Shown: positions 27,010-36,240, counted from the stretch's first letter. The stretch: 64,000 nucleotides of DNA from Christiangramia sp. (GCF_029937855.1 NZ_JAPYPC010000001.1:180557-244556), one strand, 5' to 3'. Translations and numbers: made by a program. Notes: a model not told the origin generated them from the letters alone.

Positions 27010-28013
27010 TGTTTGCAAATTTCACATTCGAAAATCCAGAATTTTTCTGGTTATTCCTGCTCCTTCCACTGGCGATAGGCTGGTATTTGTGGAAACGAAA
27101 TAAGCAAACGCCTGAATTAAAGATATCTACTACCAAAGGATTCAAAGCAAAATCGGGGCTTCTGCCAAAATTAAAACCTGTGCTGTTTGTTTTAAGGGTA
27201 CTGGTACTTTCTTTGGTTATAACAGCCATGGCGCGGCCAAGAACGGTAGATGTTTCTACCCAGACTAGCAGTACTCAGGGAATTGATATCGTGATGGCCA
27301 TTGATGTTTCTGCAAGTATGCTTGCGAGGGATCTTCAGCCCAACCGGCTTGATGCAACGAAAAATGTTGCGGAAGAGTTTATTCAGGATCGTCCCGGAGA
27401 TCGTATAGGCCTGGTAGTGTATGCTGGTGAAAGTTTTACCAAAACGCCCATCACCAGTGATAAAGCCATTGTTCTTGATGCTTTGGAGGATATAGAATAT
27501 AATAATGTTCTCGAAGGTGGTACTGCAATTGGTTCAGGTCTGGCAACTGCGGTAAACAGAATTAAAGATAGCGATGCTGAAAGCAAGGTGATTATCCTGC
27601 TCACAGATGGGGTAAATAATGCAGGATTTATAGATCCTAATACCGCCAGTGAACTGGCTATTGAATTCGGTATAAAAGTTTATACTATCGGAGTGGGAAG
27701 CAATGGCATGGCCTTGTCTCCAATATCGGTCACAAGAACAGGGCGGATTCAATTTGGAAATGTTCAGGTGGAAATCGATGAAGAGCTTCTAAAAGAGATT
27801 GCTGCAGCCACCGGTGGAAAATATTTCAGGGCTACCAATAACGAAAAGCTGGAAGAGATCTATGCTGAGATTGATGCTTTGGAAAAGACGGAAATAGAAG
27901 AATTCAGATATTATAATTATGATGAAAAATTCCGGCCGTTAGTGCTTCTTGCCGGTGGTTTACTTTTATTTGAAGTGCTATTAAGGTTTACGATATTTAG
28001 AGGATTTATATAG
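27009..28013 (+). CDS. batA: VWA membrane protein BatA
   Basis: BatA is an inner-membrane protein with a periplasmic or cytoplasmic von Willebrand A domain. It has 334 residues, with transmembrane helices near 11-28 and 58-75. The metal-ion (MIDAS) motif DVSAS is at 99-103, with the further Thr and Asp in LTDGVNNAGF, and a C-terminal helix is present. It is 30-40% similar by eye to BatB, which follows immediately. Bat proteins were first linked to oxygen tolerance in Bacteroides fragilis. Confidence 0.93.
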   Translation: MFANFTFENPEFFWLFLLLPLAIGWYLWKRNKQTPELKISTTKGFKAKSGLLPKLKPVLFVLRVLVLSLVITAMARPRTVDVSTQTSSTQGIDIVMAIDVSASMLARDLQPNRLDATKNVAEEFIQDRPGDRIGLVVYAGESFTKTPITSDKAIVLDALEDIEYNNVLEGGTAIGSGLATAVNRIKDSDAESKVIILLTDGVNNAGFIDPNTASELAIEFGIKVYTIGVGSNGMALSPISVTRTGRIQFGNVQVEIDEELLKEIAAATGGKYFRATNNEKLEEIYAEIDALEKTEIEEFRYYNYDEKFRPLVLLAGGLLLFEVLLRFTIFRGFI

Positions 28014-29081
28014 ATGTTTGTACTGGAAGAAAAAATATGGTTTTGGTTATTGCTGGTGATCCCGGTGATCATCCTGCTGTTTCTCATCTTTAAATTCTGG
28101 CAGAATAGAACTCGTAAAAAGTTTGCAGACCCAGATTTGCTTAAATTCCTGGCTCCAAATAGGTCCCGCTCTAAACCTCTGATCAAATTAGTACTTATTC
28201 TGCTTGCCTTGGCAAGTCTTGTTGTCGCCCTGGTAAACCCGAAAATGGGAACCAAAATGGAAACGGTAAAGCGGGAAGGAGTGGATATTGTCTTTGCAAT
28301 AGATGTTTCAAAAAGTATGGATGCTGAAGATATTGCACCAAACCGGCTTGAAAAATCAAAACAACTGGTGAGTCAGATTCTAACAAGCCTCGGAAGCGAC
28401 CGGGTTGGGATTATTGCTTATGCGGGAGGAGCTTATCCTCAATTGCCCATTACCACAGATTTTTCAGCAGCAAAGATGTTTTTACAGGCCCTAAATACCG
28501 ATATGATCTCCTCCCAGGGAACGGCGATTAGTGAAGCTATAGAACTGGCTACTACTTATTACGATGATGATCAACAAACAAACAGGGTGTTATTTATAAT
28601 TAGTGACGGTGAGGACCACGAGGGGAATGTAGAGGATATCGCAGAGCAGGCTGCAGAGAAAGGAATCCGTATTTTCACTATTGGCGTTGGAACTGAAAAA
28701 GGAGGGCCAATTCCAATAAAAAGAAACGGCGTTGTTCAGACTTATAAAAAAGACCGGGAGGGAGAAACGGTGGTTACGAAACTGAATCCTTCAACACTTC
28801 AGGAAATTGCAGATGCTACGAATGGCAGCTATATTGAAGGAAATGTAACTAGTGAGGTGGTGGAAACTGTAACTGAAGAATTACAGAATATTGAAAAGAC
28901 AGAATTTGAAGCAAAACAATTCGCCGACTACAAATCTCATTTTCAATGGTTCCTGGGATTAGGTTTGGCATTATTATTTCTTGATATCTTTTTGCTGGAG
29001 CGAAGCACCGCCTGGTTAAAAAGCCTGAATTTATTCAATGAAAATAAGAAGAAAGGAGCGAAAACACATGAAAATATATAA
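28014..29081 (+). CDS. batB: VWA membrane protein BatB
   Basis: BatB is a paralogue of BatA with 355 residues. Its membrane helices are near 9-27 and 57-74, the MIDAS motif DVSKS is at 97-101 and the second motif is ISDGEDHEGN. A C-terminal helix lies near 318-336. Its ATG follows the batA stop with no gap, and its 3' end overlaps batC by 14 bases, which supports tight co-translation. Confidence 0.93.
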   Translation: MFVLEEKIWFWLLLVIPVIILLFLIFKFWQNRTRKKFADPDLLKFLAPNRSRSKPLIKLVLILLALASLVVALVNPKMGTKMETVKREGVDIVFAIDVSKSMDAEDIAPNRLEKSKQLVSQILTSLGSDRVGIIAYAGGAYPQLPITTDFSAAKMFLQALNTDMISSQGTAISEAIELATTYYDDDQQTNRVLFIISDGEDHEGNVEDIAEQAAEKGIRIFTIGVGTEKGGPIPIKRNGVVQTYKKDREGETVVTKLNPSTLQEIADATNGSYIEGNVTSEVVETVTEELQNIEKTEFEAKQFADYKSHFQWFLGLGLALLFLDIFLLERSTAWLKSLNLFNENKKKGAKTHENI

Positions 29082-29937
29082 ACTAAACATATTATTTTCA
29101 GGAATTCTTTTCCTTTTCGGGATCACTTCTATAATAGCTCAGGAGAATCCGGAAAAGATTAAAAAAGAAGCTAATAAATACATTGCGGAAGCGCAGGAGG
29201 CACTTTCTGATAATAATTTCGCCAGTGCAGAAGCTTCCTATAGAAAAGCCATATCTAAAGATCCTGACAATCTTACAGCAAAGTATAATATGGGAAACCT
29301 CTATTATGCGAAAGAGAAATCTTTGAATGCAGAACAACGCTTAAAAGAAGCTGCAGAAATAGAAGCCACTAAAGAAGAAAAGCATCGAATTCATCATAAT
29401 CTGGGAAATTCTTATATGCAACAAAAGAATTATCAGGAAGCGGTAAATGCATTTAAAGAGGCTTTGCGCAATGATCCAACAGACGAAGAAACACGATACA
29501 ACCTGGCTTTAGCAAAAAAAATGCTGGAAAAGGAAAAACAAAACCAGGATCAGAATAAGGATCAGGAAAATCAGGACGACGAGAAAAAAGACGAAAATAA
29601 AGATCAACAACAAAAGGATCAGAACCAGGACGGTGAAGGCGGAGAAGATGAGAATAAAGATCAGAAGCCTAAGGATGAAGGGGAGAATGAAAAGGATAAA
29701 AAAGAGGGAGATCAAAACGAAGATAAGCAGGAAGATAAAGGAGATGAGCAGAAGAAAGATGAAGGCCAGGGTGATAAGGAAAAACAGCAGCAACCAAAAC
29801 CAGCTCAGGGACAGTTATCTCCACAGCAAATAAAAAACCTGCTAGAGGCGATGAATAATGAAGAAAAGAAAGTTCAGGATAAGATAAACGCTGAAAAGGC
29901 AAAAGGGGTAAAAGTAAAATCTGAAAAAGATTGGTAA
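29068..29937 (+). CDS. batC: TPR protein BatC
   Basis: Starting at 29068 gives a 289-residue protein with signal peptide MKIYKLNILFSGILFLFG ending near IIAQ. TPR repeats cover about residues 27-135 (LTAKYNMGNLYYAKEKS, IHHNLGNSYMQQKNYQEAV). The region from 150 to 245 is a low-complexity tract rich in Lys, Asp, Glu, Gln and Asn. An earlier ATG at 29038 adds a charged stretch in front of the signal peptide and is disfavoured. It is thought to scaffold the Bat complex in the periplasm. Confidence 0.88.
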   Translation: MKIYKLNILFSGILFLFGITSIIAQENPEKIKKEANKYIAEAQEALSDNNFASAEASYRKAISKDPDNLTAKYNMGNLYYAKEKSLNAEQRLKEAAEIEATKEEKHRIHHNLGNSYMQQKNYQEAVNAFKEALRNDPTDEETRYNLALAKKMLEKEKQNQDQNKDQENQDDEKKDENKDQQQKDQNQDGEGGEDENKDQKPKDEGENEKDKKEGDQNEDKQEDKGDEQKKDEGQGDKEKQQQPKPAQGQLSPQQIKNLLEAMNNEEKKVQDKINAEKAKGVKVKSEKDW

Positions 29938-29987
29938 CCTTTCTATTCTTTGCCCGACAAAAAAGATGATTTTATAGGAGAAAAAAG

Positions 29988-31745
29988 ATGAAATTGAAAT
30001 ATTTAATTTTAAGTTTTTTATTGTTTGCTTCCGGGCTTATACAAGCCCAGGTGAGGTTTGAAGCAAAGGTGAGCAGGGAAAAGCTGGGAATTAATGAACG
30101 GCTTAGAGTAGATTTCGAGATGAATGAAGATGGCGATAATTTTCAGCCACCTTCCTTTGAAGGTTTTACCGTTGTTGGAGGTCCCAATCAAAAAATAAGT
30201 ACCAGCATCCTGAATGGAAAAATGGCCTATTCCAAAACCTATAGTTTTTATTTACAACCTAAAAAACGAGGAAATTTAAGGATTGGGCAGGCAGAAATTA
30301 TTATTGATGATAAAACTTACAAAACTTCACCTCTTACAGTAGAAATTACCGCAGCAGTAGATAAACCGACAGATGGCGATAGTAGCGAGATAATAGCAGA
30401 AGATAATTTACACCTGGTAGCTGAGGTCTCAAAAGCAAATCCCTATTTAAACGAAGCACTTACCGTAGTTTATAAACTCTATGTGAGTCCGCGGGTGAGC
30501 GTGAGCAACTGGCGTGAGTTGGACAGTCCTAAATATAATGATTTCTGGAGCCAGAGTATCGATATTCAGCAACTACGGGTTGAAAATGGTGAATATAGAG
30601 GAGAGCCTTATCGTTATGTGGTGCTTAGAAAGACAATTCTTTATCCCCAGAAAACAGGTGAGTTAAATATTGAACCTTTAACACTTTCCATCGCTGTAGA
30701 TGTGCCCAGTGAGCGCAGGGATATTTTTGGTAGCCGAATTTACAAGACTGTAAATAAAACGGTTGCAGCAGATAATAAAAAAATCAATGTTAAGCCGTTA
30801 CCGGACGGTAAACCTGCTAATTTTACCGGTGCCGTAGGTAAGTTCGATTTTAATGTAACGGCCAGTAAGAACGAATTAAATGCGGGGGAAAGCCTTCAGG
30901 CAAAAGTTGAAGTCCGCGGAAATGGGAACCTTAAATTATTTGATCTTCCTGAACTTACAGCGCCTTCTTCGCTTGAAATGTATGATCCTGAAAGAAGTGA
31001 AAATGTAAATACTAATCTGAACGGAATGCAGGGCAGTATTTCTGAAAGCTATACGGTTGTACCAACCCAAAAAGGGAAATATCCCATTCCGGCACTTTCC
31101 TTCTCCTATTTCGACCCCTCTTCTGAAACTTATAAAACGCATACTTCAGAAGAATTATTAATTAATGTGGAAAAAGGCCCGTTAGCCGGAAATGAGCCGT
31201 CGGGATTTTCCGGAGCAAACAAGCAAAGACTTGCCATAGATGGAAACCAGTTTAGGTTTATAAAACTGAATACCAATCTTAAAGATCTTGATAATGAAAG
31301 TTTTCTTGGATCATTTCTCTTTTGGAGTGCTTTAATTCTTCCGCTTGCAGCTATCCCACTTTTTATCTTATTTGGAAAAAAGAGGGAACAAAGAGCTAAT
31401 GACGTTATGGGAAATAGAATTAGAAGGGCCGATAAACTTGCCAGAAAATATCTGTCTGAAGCTAAAAAACATCTGGGCGATCAAAAAGAATTTTACCTGG
31501 CGCTAGAACGTTCCATGCATAATTACCTGAAAGCTAAATTAAGTATACAAACAGGGGAAATGAGTAAAGAAAGAATTTCAAGTCTTCTGGCCGAAAAAGA
31601 AGTAGATTCGGAAACAAATTCAGACTTTATAAGTTTGCTGGAGAGTTGTGAATATGCCAGATATACCCCGGCATCTTCAGATACTATGCAACATGATTTT
31701 GAAAAAGCAGTTAGGGTGATTTCAACTCTTGATAAACAATTATAG
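29988..31745 (+). CDS. batD: BatD family protein
   Basis: The 585-residue protein has a signal peptide ending near IQAQ. Repeated extracytoplasmic beta-sandwich domains with the BatD start EAKVSREKLGINERLRVDF fill residues 22-430. One membrane helix lies near 443-463 (FWSALILPLAAIPLFILF) and a helical cytoplasmic tail follows. The gene is separated from batC by 50 bases and from batE by two. Its N-terminal domain resembles that of the third gene in the operon. Confidence 0.92.
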   Translation: MKLKYLILSFLLFASGLIQAQVRFEAKVSREKLGINERLRVDFEMNEDGDNFQPPSFEGFTVVGGPNQKISTSILNGKMAYSKTYSFYLQPKKRGNLRIGQAEIIIDDKTYKTSPLTVEITAAVDKPTDGDSSEIIAEDNLHLVAEVSKANPYLNEALTVVYKLYVSPRVSVSNWRELDSPKYNDFWSQSIDIQQLRVENGEYRGEPYRYVVLRKTILYPQKTGELNIEPLTLSIAVDVPSERRDIFGSRIYKTVNKTVAADNKKINVKPLPDGKPANFTGAVGKFDFNVTASKNELNAGESLQAKVEVRGNGNLKLFDLPELTAPSSLEMYDPERSENVNTNLNGMQGSISESYTVVPTQKGKYPIPALSFSYFDPSSETYKTHTSEELLINVEKGPLAGNEPSGFSGANKQRLAIDGNQFRFIKLNTNLKDLDNESFLGSFLFWSALILPLAAIPLFILFGKKREQRANDVMGNRIRRADKLARKYLSEAKKHLGDQKEFYLALERSMHNYLKAKLSIQTGEMSKERISSLLAEKEVDSETNSDFISLLESCEYARYTPASSDTMQHDFEKAVRVISTLDKQL

Positions 31746-31747
31746 GG

Positions 31748-32497
31748 ATGAGAACATTGGTATTAGTCAGTTTTTTAATGTTAAGCCTTGTTGGCTTTTC
31801 TCAGAATGAAGAACTTTTTGAGAAAGCAAATTCTGCTTATCAAAGTGGAGATTATGAAGCTGCCGTTAGCAATTATGAAGCTATTCTGGAGAATGGGGAA
31901 GCTTCAGCCGAATTATATTTTAATCTTGGGAATGCTCATTATAAGATGAATCATGTTGCGCCAAGCATTTATTATTTTGAAAAAGCGCTGCAATTAGATC
32001 CTACAGATGAGGATATTCAAAACAACATAGCATTTGCCCGTAATATGGCTATAGACGATATAGAAGAAGTAGAGCAAACGGGTTTTTCTGTCTGGTTTAA
32101 TAATCTGATATCTTCATATTCTTATAATACCTGGGCTGTTATGGCAATCGTTTTTTCGGTGATTTTTGTGGTGATGTTCCTTCTTTATTACTTTTCGCAA
32201 AGATCTTTATATAAAAGAATTTTCTTTGCCAGCGCAGTGGTTTTTCTTATCTGCTGCTCAGCTTCAGTGATATTTGCGTTTCAGCAGCAGTCATATATAC
32301 AGGATAACCAATATGCTATTGTTTTTGAAGAGGAAATTGAGGTTAGGGATGAACCTACTTTACGTGGAGAGGCGAGTTTTGAGCTACATGAAGGAACCAA
32401 GGCAAAAGTGCTGGAAGATTATCAGGAATGGTCCCGTATTGAACTTTCTAACGGTGCCCAGGGTTGGGTAAATTCAGGTCAAATTAAAAAGCTATAA
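31748..32497 (+). CDS. batE: TPR-SH3 protein BatE
   Basis: The 249-residue protein has a signal sequence ending near VGFSQ, TPR repeats (residues 20-105; ASAELYFNLGNAHYKM), two membrane helices near 128-150 and 158-178, and a bacterial SH3 domain at the end (IEVRDEPTLRGEASFELHEG, ARVLEDYQEWSRIEL-like). This matches BatE. It is the last gene of the operon. A hairpin at 32515-32535 follows. Confidence 0.9.
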   Translation: MRTLVLVSFLMLSLVGFSQNEELFEKANSAYQSGDYEAAVSNYEAILENGEASAELYFNLGNAHYKMNHVAPSIYYFEKALQLDPTDEDIQNNIAFARNMAIDDIEEVEQTGFSVWFNNLISSYSYNTWAVMAIVFSVIFVVMFLLYYFSQRSLYKRIFFASAVVFLICCSASVIFAFQQQSYIQDNQYAIVFEEEIEVRDEPTLRGEASFELHEGTKAKVLEDYQEWSRIELSNGAQGWVNSGQIKKL

Positions 32498-32514
32498 GCT
32501 TTGTTGATATTAGT

Positions 32515-32545
32515 TTTGCGATTCCATATCGCAAAGCTTCCCATT
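32515..32545 (+). terminator. Possible terminator of the Bat operon
   Basis: The perfect stem TTTGCGAT/ATCGCAAA has a 5-base loop, and a larger outer AAGCTTTG/CAAAGCTT pairing is also possible. The downstream T tract (ATTTTTA) is short, so this may terminate weakly. Confidence 0.5.
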
Positions 32546-32561
32546 TTTAACAAAATTCTCT

Positions 32562-32569
32562 TATTTTTG
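32562..32569 (+). promoter_or_regulatory. -7 element directly before the small secreted protein
   Basis: TATTTTTG matches the -7 consensus and ends six bases before the GTG start at 32575. Transcription would begin at or beside the start codon, giving a leaderless mRNA. Confidence 0.5.
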
Positions 32570-32574
32570 CAATC

Positions 32575-32865
32575 GTGAAATTATTCGCATATATATTAGG
32601 TTTTATTTTTATCACCTTTCTGTTCGCACCAACGCTAATCACCTTGATAGACAGAAATGTGGATATTTCTATTGCTTTCAACGTAAATGAAGAAGAGAGT
32701 TCTTCTAAGAATCAAATTAATTTAGAATACAACATTGAAGAAACTGTCTCTAATTATGACAGTATTCATTTTCTTCAAATAAGAAAGATAGACGGTCATT
32801 TTTATAAAGAAAACAGGTACAAAGTCTTTCTTTCTATTACCTCCCCTCCGCCCAAAATAGCATAA
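32575..32865 (+). CDS. Small hypothetical membrane/secreted protein
   Basis: The 96-residue product begins at GTG with a hydrophobic segment, KLFAYILGFIFITFLFAPTL, then a polar acidic domain. No ATG lies upstream or in the conserved-looking N-terminus. I do not recognise the family. It sits between the Bat operon and the SulP gene on the same strand and is followed by its own hairpin, so it is probably a separate transcript. Confidence 0.65.
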   Translation: MKLFAYILGFIFITFLFAPTLITLIDRNVDISIAFNVNEEESSSKNQINLEYNIEETVSNYDSIHFLQIRKIDGHFYKENRYKVFLSITSPPPKIA

Positions 32866-32901
32866 CACATTTTTTATTTCAGGTATCATTTTATGGTACT
32901 G

Positions 32902-32935
32902 GAGGGAATCTAAATCTTTAGACTTCCTCTATTAT
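32902..32935 (+). terminator. Hairpin after the small secreted protein gene
   Basis: GAGGGAATCTAA pairs with TTAGACTTCCTC with one mismatch and a 4-base loop. It is followed by TATTATTTTAT. It lies 37 bases past the stop codon. Confidence 0.6.
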
Positions 32936-32955
32936 TTTATATGTAAAAATTTCAA

Positions 32956-32973
32956 ACAGGTTCATAAACCTGT
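32956..32973. promoter_or_regulatory. Palindrome upstream of the SulP transporter
   Basis: The inverted repeat ACAGGTT/AACCTGT with a 4-base spacer lies 17 bases before the SulP start. It is too short to be a terminator with no T tract, so it may be an operator. No regulator gene is adjacent. Confidence 0.4.
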
Positions 32974-32989
32974 GTAAAACAAGTGTGTT

Positions 32990-34570
32990 ATGTTTAAACA
33001 TCTTAATAAAGATTTTCCGGCAAGTGTTGTCGTATTTTTTGTGGCTATTCCATTATGTCTTGGAATTGCCCTGGCCAGTGGAGCTCCATTATTTTCCGGT
33101 TTAATTGCAGGAATTGTTGGGGGTATTGTTGTGGGAGCCATGAGTGGCGCGAGCTTAGGTGTAAGTGGCCCTGCCGCAGGTTTGGCAGCAATAGTTTTGG
33201 TTGCAATTTCCAGTCTGGGAGGTTATGAAAACTTTCTTTTAGCCGTAGTGATTGCAGGAGTGATGCAAATAGTATTCGGCTTACTCAAGGCCGGGATCAT
33301 TGGGTATTATTTTCCAAATAGTGTAATTAAAGGAATGCTTACCGGTATTGGTATTATCATCGTGTTAAAGCAAATTCCTCATTTCTTCGGATATGACGAC
33401 GATCCACAGGGGGATTGGGCTTTTCTGCAGGTAGACGGGGAAAATACTTTTTCAGAAATAATTAATTCCGTTAATAATATAAGTCCTGGAGCTACTTTAA
33501 TTGCAATTATAGGGATGGCTATTTTAATACTTTGGGAAGCAGTATTATCAAAAAAGGGAAAATTTTTCAAATTAGTACAGGGTCCGCTGGTTGCAGTAGT
33601 TGTGGGTATCATTTATTATCTTGTAACCCGGGATTCTGAAACCATGAGCATTTCTTCAGATCACCTGGTAAATGTACCGGTGCCAGATAGTTTTGATTCA
33701 TTTATGGGTCAGTTTACCACCCCCTCCTTTAAAATGATTGGAAATCCACAAATATGGATAACTGCTTTCACTATTGCCCTGGTAGCAAGTTTAGAAACAC
33801 TTTTATCTGTGGAGGCGATAGATAAACTGGATCCTCATAAAAGAACAACTCCAACCAACAGGGAGCTTTTTGCCCAGGGAACAGGTAATATGATATCTGG
33901 ATTAATTGGAGGATTACCAGTAACCCAGGTAATCGTTAGAAGTTCAGCGAACGTACAATCTGGAGGACAAACAAAGATGTCTGCAATCATCCACGGATTT
34001 TTACTTTTAATTTCTGTAGTGATTATTCCTAATATCTTAAACTATATACCACTTTCCGTCCTGGCAGCGATATTATTCCTGGTAGGCTACAAACTGGCCA
34101 AACCTGCTTTATTCCTAAATATGTATAAAGCGGGATGGAAACAATTTGTGCCTTTTATTGTAACCATCGTTGGAATTGTTTTTGGAGATCTGTTAATAGG
34201 TATTGGTTTAGGTTTGGTTGTGGGAATCTTTGTGATTCTTATTAAAAGTTACCAGAACTCTTACTTTTTACATATTGATCAGGTAGAGAATGGAAATAAT
34301 GTGGTTAAGATGAGGTTAGCTGAAGAGGTTACCTTTATTAACAAAGGAGCGATTCTTAAAGAATTAAACAAGCTTGAGAATGATTCTTATCTTATTATGG
34401 ATGTATCTAAAACACGGTATCTGGATAGCGATATTATTGAAATTCTTGATGATTTTAAGATCAAGGCTCAAGAAAAGAATATTAATATAAAAATTGTTTC
34501 TGAAAGGGGAACCGTGGAAAACCCGGATAGTTACAGGCAATTCTTTGAATTGGATAAAAAACCGGCTTAA
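32990..34570 (+). CDS. SulP family anion transporter with STAS domain
   Basis: The 526-residue membrane protein has ten or more helices and the SulP N-terminal pattern (FPASVVVFFVAIPLCLGIALASGAPLF split over residues 9-35; GLVSGIVGG-like GLIAGIVGGIVVG). The STAS domain occupies about residues 430-520. SulP members move sulfate or bicarbonate. Because a beta-carbonic anhydrase follows 41 bases later, bicarbonate is the more likely substrate by context, but the sequence alone cannot separate the two. Confidence 0.92.
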   Translation: MFKHLNKDFPASVVVFFVAIPLCLGIALASGAPLFSGLIAGIVGGIVVGAMSGASLGVSGPAAGLAAIVLVAISSLGGYENFLLAVVIAGVMQIVFGLLKAGIIGYYFPNSVIKGMLTGIGIIIVLKQIPHFFGYDDDPQGDWAFLQVDGENTFSEIINSVNNISPGATLIAIIGMAILILWEAVLSKKGKFFKLVQGPLVAVVVGIIYYLVTRDSETMSISSDHLVNVPVPDSFDSFMGQFTTPSFKMIGNPQIWITAFTIALVASLETLLSVEAIDKLDPHKRTTPTNRELFAQGTGNMISGLIGGLPVTQVIVRSSANVQSGGQTKMSAIIHGFLLLISVVIIPNILNYIPLSVLAAILFLVGYKLAKPALFLNMYKAGWKQFVPFIVTIVGIVFGDLLIGIGLGLVVGIFVILIKSYQNSYFLHIDQVENGNNVVKMRLAEEVTFINKGAILKELNKLENDSYLIMDVSKTRYLDSDIIEILDDFKIKAQEKNINIKIVSERGTVENPDSYRQFFELDKKPA

Positions 34571-34611
34571 GTTTATATTTTAAAAGCTAATTATTAATCA
34601 AAAACAACATT

Positions 34612-35235
34612 ATGATTACTGAAATAATAGATAAAAACAAACAAACTGATTTAACTCCCGAAGCAGTTCTAAACGATCTTATGGAGGGTAACAAAAGATT
34701 CACAGAGAATAAAATGCACCAAAGGAACTATGCCTCCCAAATTGAAAAAACAAGTGGCGGACAATGGCCTCAGGCCGTAGTTTTAGGTTGTATAGATTCC
34801 CGTGTACCGGTAGAAACTGTATTTGATCAGGGTGTGGGAGATATTTTTACTGCGAGAGTAGCAGGAAATTTTGAGAATACCGATATTCTTGGAAGTATGG
34901 AATACTCCTGTAAAGTTGCAGGTAGTAAACTGGTGATGGTTTTAGGTCATGAAGCCTGTGGTGCTGTAAAAGCAGCATGTGACCATGTGGAACTGGGAAA
35001 TATCACCTATCTATTAAGCAATATTCAGCCGGCTGTAGAAACGACCAAAACAGATGGAGAGCGAAGCTCTAAAAATGATTCATTTGTTGCTGGTGTGGTT
35101 GAAAACAACGTAAAGCTAACAATGGAAAGGATTAGAGGTAAAAGTCCTATCCTTAAAGAAATGGAAGATAAAGGAGAAATAAAGATTGTGGGAGGAGTAT
35201 ATTCTATCTCTACTGGAAAAGTTACTTTATTGTAA
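34612..35235 (+). CDS. can: Beta-carbonic anhydrase
   Basis: This 207-residue enzyme interconverts CO2 and bicarbonate. The zinc ligands are Cys60, His113 and Cys116, with the Asp62/Arg64 pair in CIDSRVP next to the zinc. The remaining conserved segments GDIFTARVAGN and LGHEACGAVKAA are present. Its position after the SulP gene suggests both supply or balance inorganic carbon. There is no signal peptide, so it is cytoplasmic. Confidence 0.95.
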   Translation: MITEIIDKNKQTDLTPEAVLNDLMEGNKRFTENKMHQRNYASQIEKTSGGQWPQAVVLGCIDSRVPVETVFDQGVGDIFTARVAGNFENTDILGSMEYSCKVAGSKLVMVLGHEACGAVKAACDHVELGNITYLLSNIQPAVETTKTDGERSSKNDSFVAGVVENNVKLTMERIRGKSPILKEMEDKGEIKIVGGVYSISTGKVTLL

Positions 35236-35276
35236 TCTATCGTTTCAGCCGGAACAGGCTTGGCTATGAAAAGGAG

Positions 35277-35308
35277 AATCCGGGACGGTAAAATGTTCCG
35301 GATTTTTT
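35277..35308. terminator. Terminator between carbonic anhydrase and cvpA
   Basis: AATCCGGGAC pairs with GTTCCGGATT, followed by TTTTTTTA. It ends at the last base of the convergent cvpA gene, so it serves the plus-strand transcript and may also form in the cvpA mRNA tail. Confidence 0.85.
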
Positions 35309-35838
35309 TATTTGGTACTACTAAGTTCAGTGTCATTTAAGAGCTCCCTTTCCTCCACCTGCCTGATAATGGAAGGAAGTAACATGGGGGCAATGCTTTC
35401 TACCGGATCATAAAGAATAGAATTTTCCAGTGTTTCATCCTCTATAATCTCGATGCGTTCATTGGTGGCCTTAAAGAACATGATGATCACGCTGGCTACA
35501 AACGCAGATTTTAATAAACCAAAAACACCACCAAGTAATTTATTAACGATTCCCAGCGCTGCGAAAGTCGCGATTTTAGTGAGCATTTTACCAGCCAGCG
35601 ATACCAGGAAAACTATTATTACAAAGGTGATGGCAAAGCTTATTAGGTTAACATACTGAATTTTCCAGTCTACATGTTGAGAGAGGAAATCTCCAAGAAA
35701 ATGGGAAAAGTGCACCGCACCATATATTCCGGCAATAATTCCTATCAGAGAGGCCAGTTCGGTAAGGAGTCCTCTGAAAAAGCCACGAACCAATCCGTAT
35801 AAAAGTACCAGGCTTAAAATAATATCTACGGTATTCAT
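35308..35838 (-). CDS. cvpA: CvpA family membrane protein
   Basis: Starting at 35838 gives 176 residues, MNTVDIILSLVLLYGLVRGFF, the family's usual beginning. Four hydrophobic segments and the motif GLVRGFFRGLLTELASLIG are typical of CvpA, a protein linked to colicin V production and cell-envelope integrity. The upstream in-frame extension to 35901 overlaps the divergent gene promoter and lacks family similarity. Confidence 0.87.
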   Translation of the reverse strand: MNTVDIILSLVLLYGLVRGFFRGLLTELASLIGIIAGIYGAVHFSHFLGDFLSQHVDWKIQYVNLISFAITFVIIVFLVSLAGKMLTKIATFAALGIVNKLLGGVFGLLKSAFVASVIIMFFKATNERIEIIEDETLENSILYDPVESIAPMLLPSIIRQVEERELLNDTELSSTK

Positions 35839-35871
35839 AAACCAAATATAATAATTATTAAATCTAGATGG

Positions 35872-35879
35872 TATCTTTG
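35872..35879 (+). promoter_or_regulatory. -7 element beside the 35884 start codon
   Basis: TATCTTTG fits TAnnTTTG and ends four bases before the ATG at 35884, so transcription would start at the A of ATG. This suggests a leaderless message. Confidence 0.5.
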
Positions 35880-35883
35880 CAGC

Positions 35884-36240
35884 ATGGCAAGAGATGAACA
35901 ATTAAAAGAGAGATGGGAGAGAGTTCAGAAAAAACTTTCCGATCAGTTTGCAGACGGGGAATTAATGGAATTAGATGCCATTATTTACCTTATCGGAGTT
36001 CAGGAATTAGGGCAGCCCCATAAAAGATATAAGAAAGATCATAAAATAGATTTAATGCATATCGCCATTTGCACCTTACTGGAACCTTATGGTTACTATG
36101 AATTCGATTTTTATGACGAAGAAGGCTGGCCGCATTTTAAGGTAAAAGAAGATTTACCCACGCTTAAGGCTGGTGAACAAACGGTTTTGATGAAGGAAGC
36201 AATCGTACAATATTTTATGGAAAAAGAGTATATTTCTTAA
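35884..36240 (+). CDS. Conserved hypothetical protein
   Basis: The 118-residue soluble protein is acidic with a helical start (MARDEQLKERWERVQKK) and the central sequence LDAIIYLIGVQELGQ. It has no signal peptide or catalytic motif I can name. It is probably restricted to Flavobacteriia. Its stop is directly followed by the ATG of the ceramidase-like gene, so both are probably made from one message. Confidence 0.72.
   Translation: MARDEQLKERWERVQKKLSDQFADGELMELDAIIYLIGVQELGQPHKRYKKDHKIDLMHIAICTLLEPYGYYEFDFYDEEGWPHFKVKEDLPTLKAGEQTVLMKEAIVQYFMEKEYIS

Noticed and set aside
29509..29793. A 94-residue hydrophobic ORF antisense to batC
   Set aside because: It is the reverse of the Lys/Asp/Glu-rich low-complexity tract of batC, which reads as Leu, Phe and Ile in the opposite frame.
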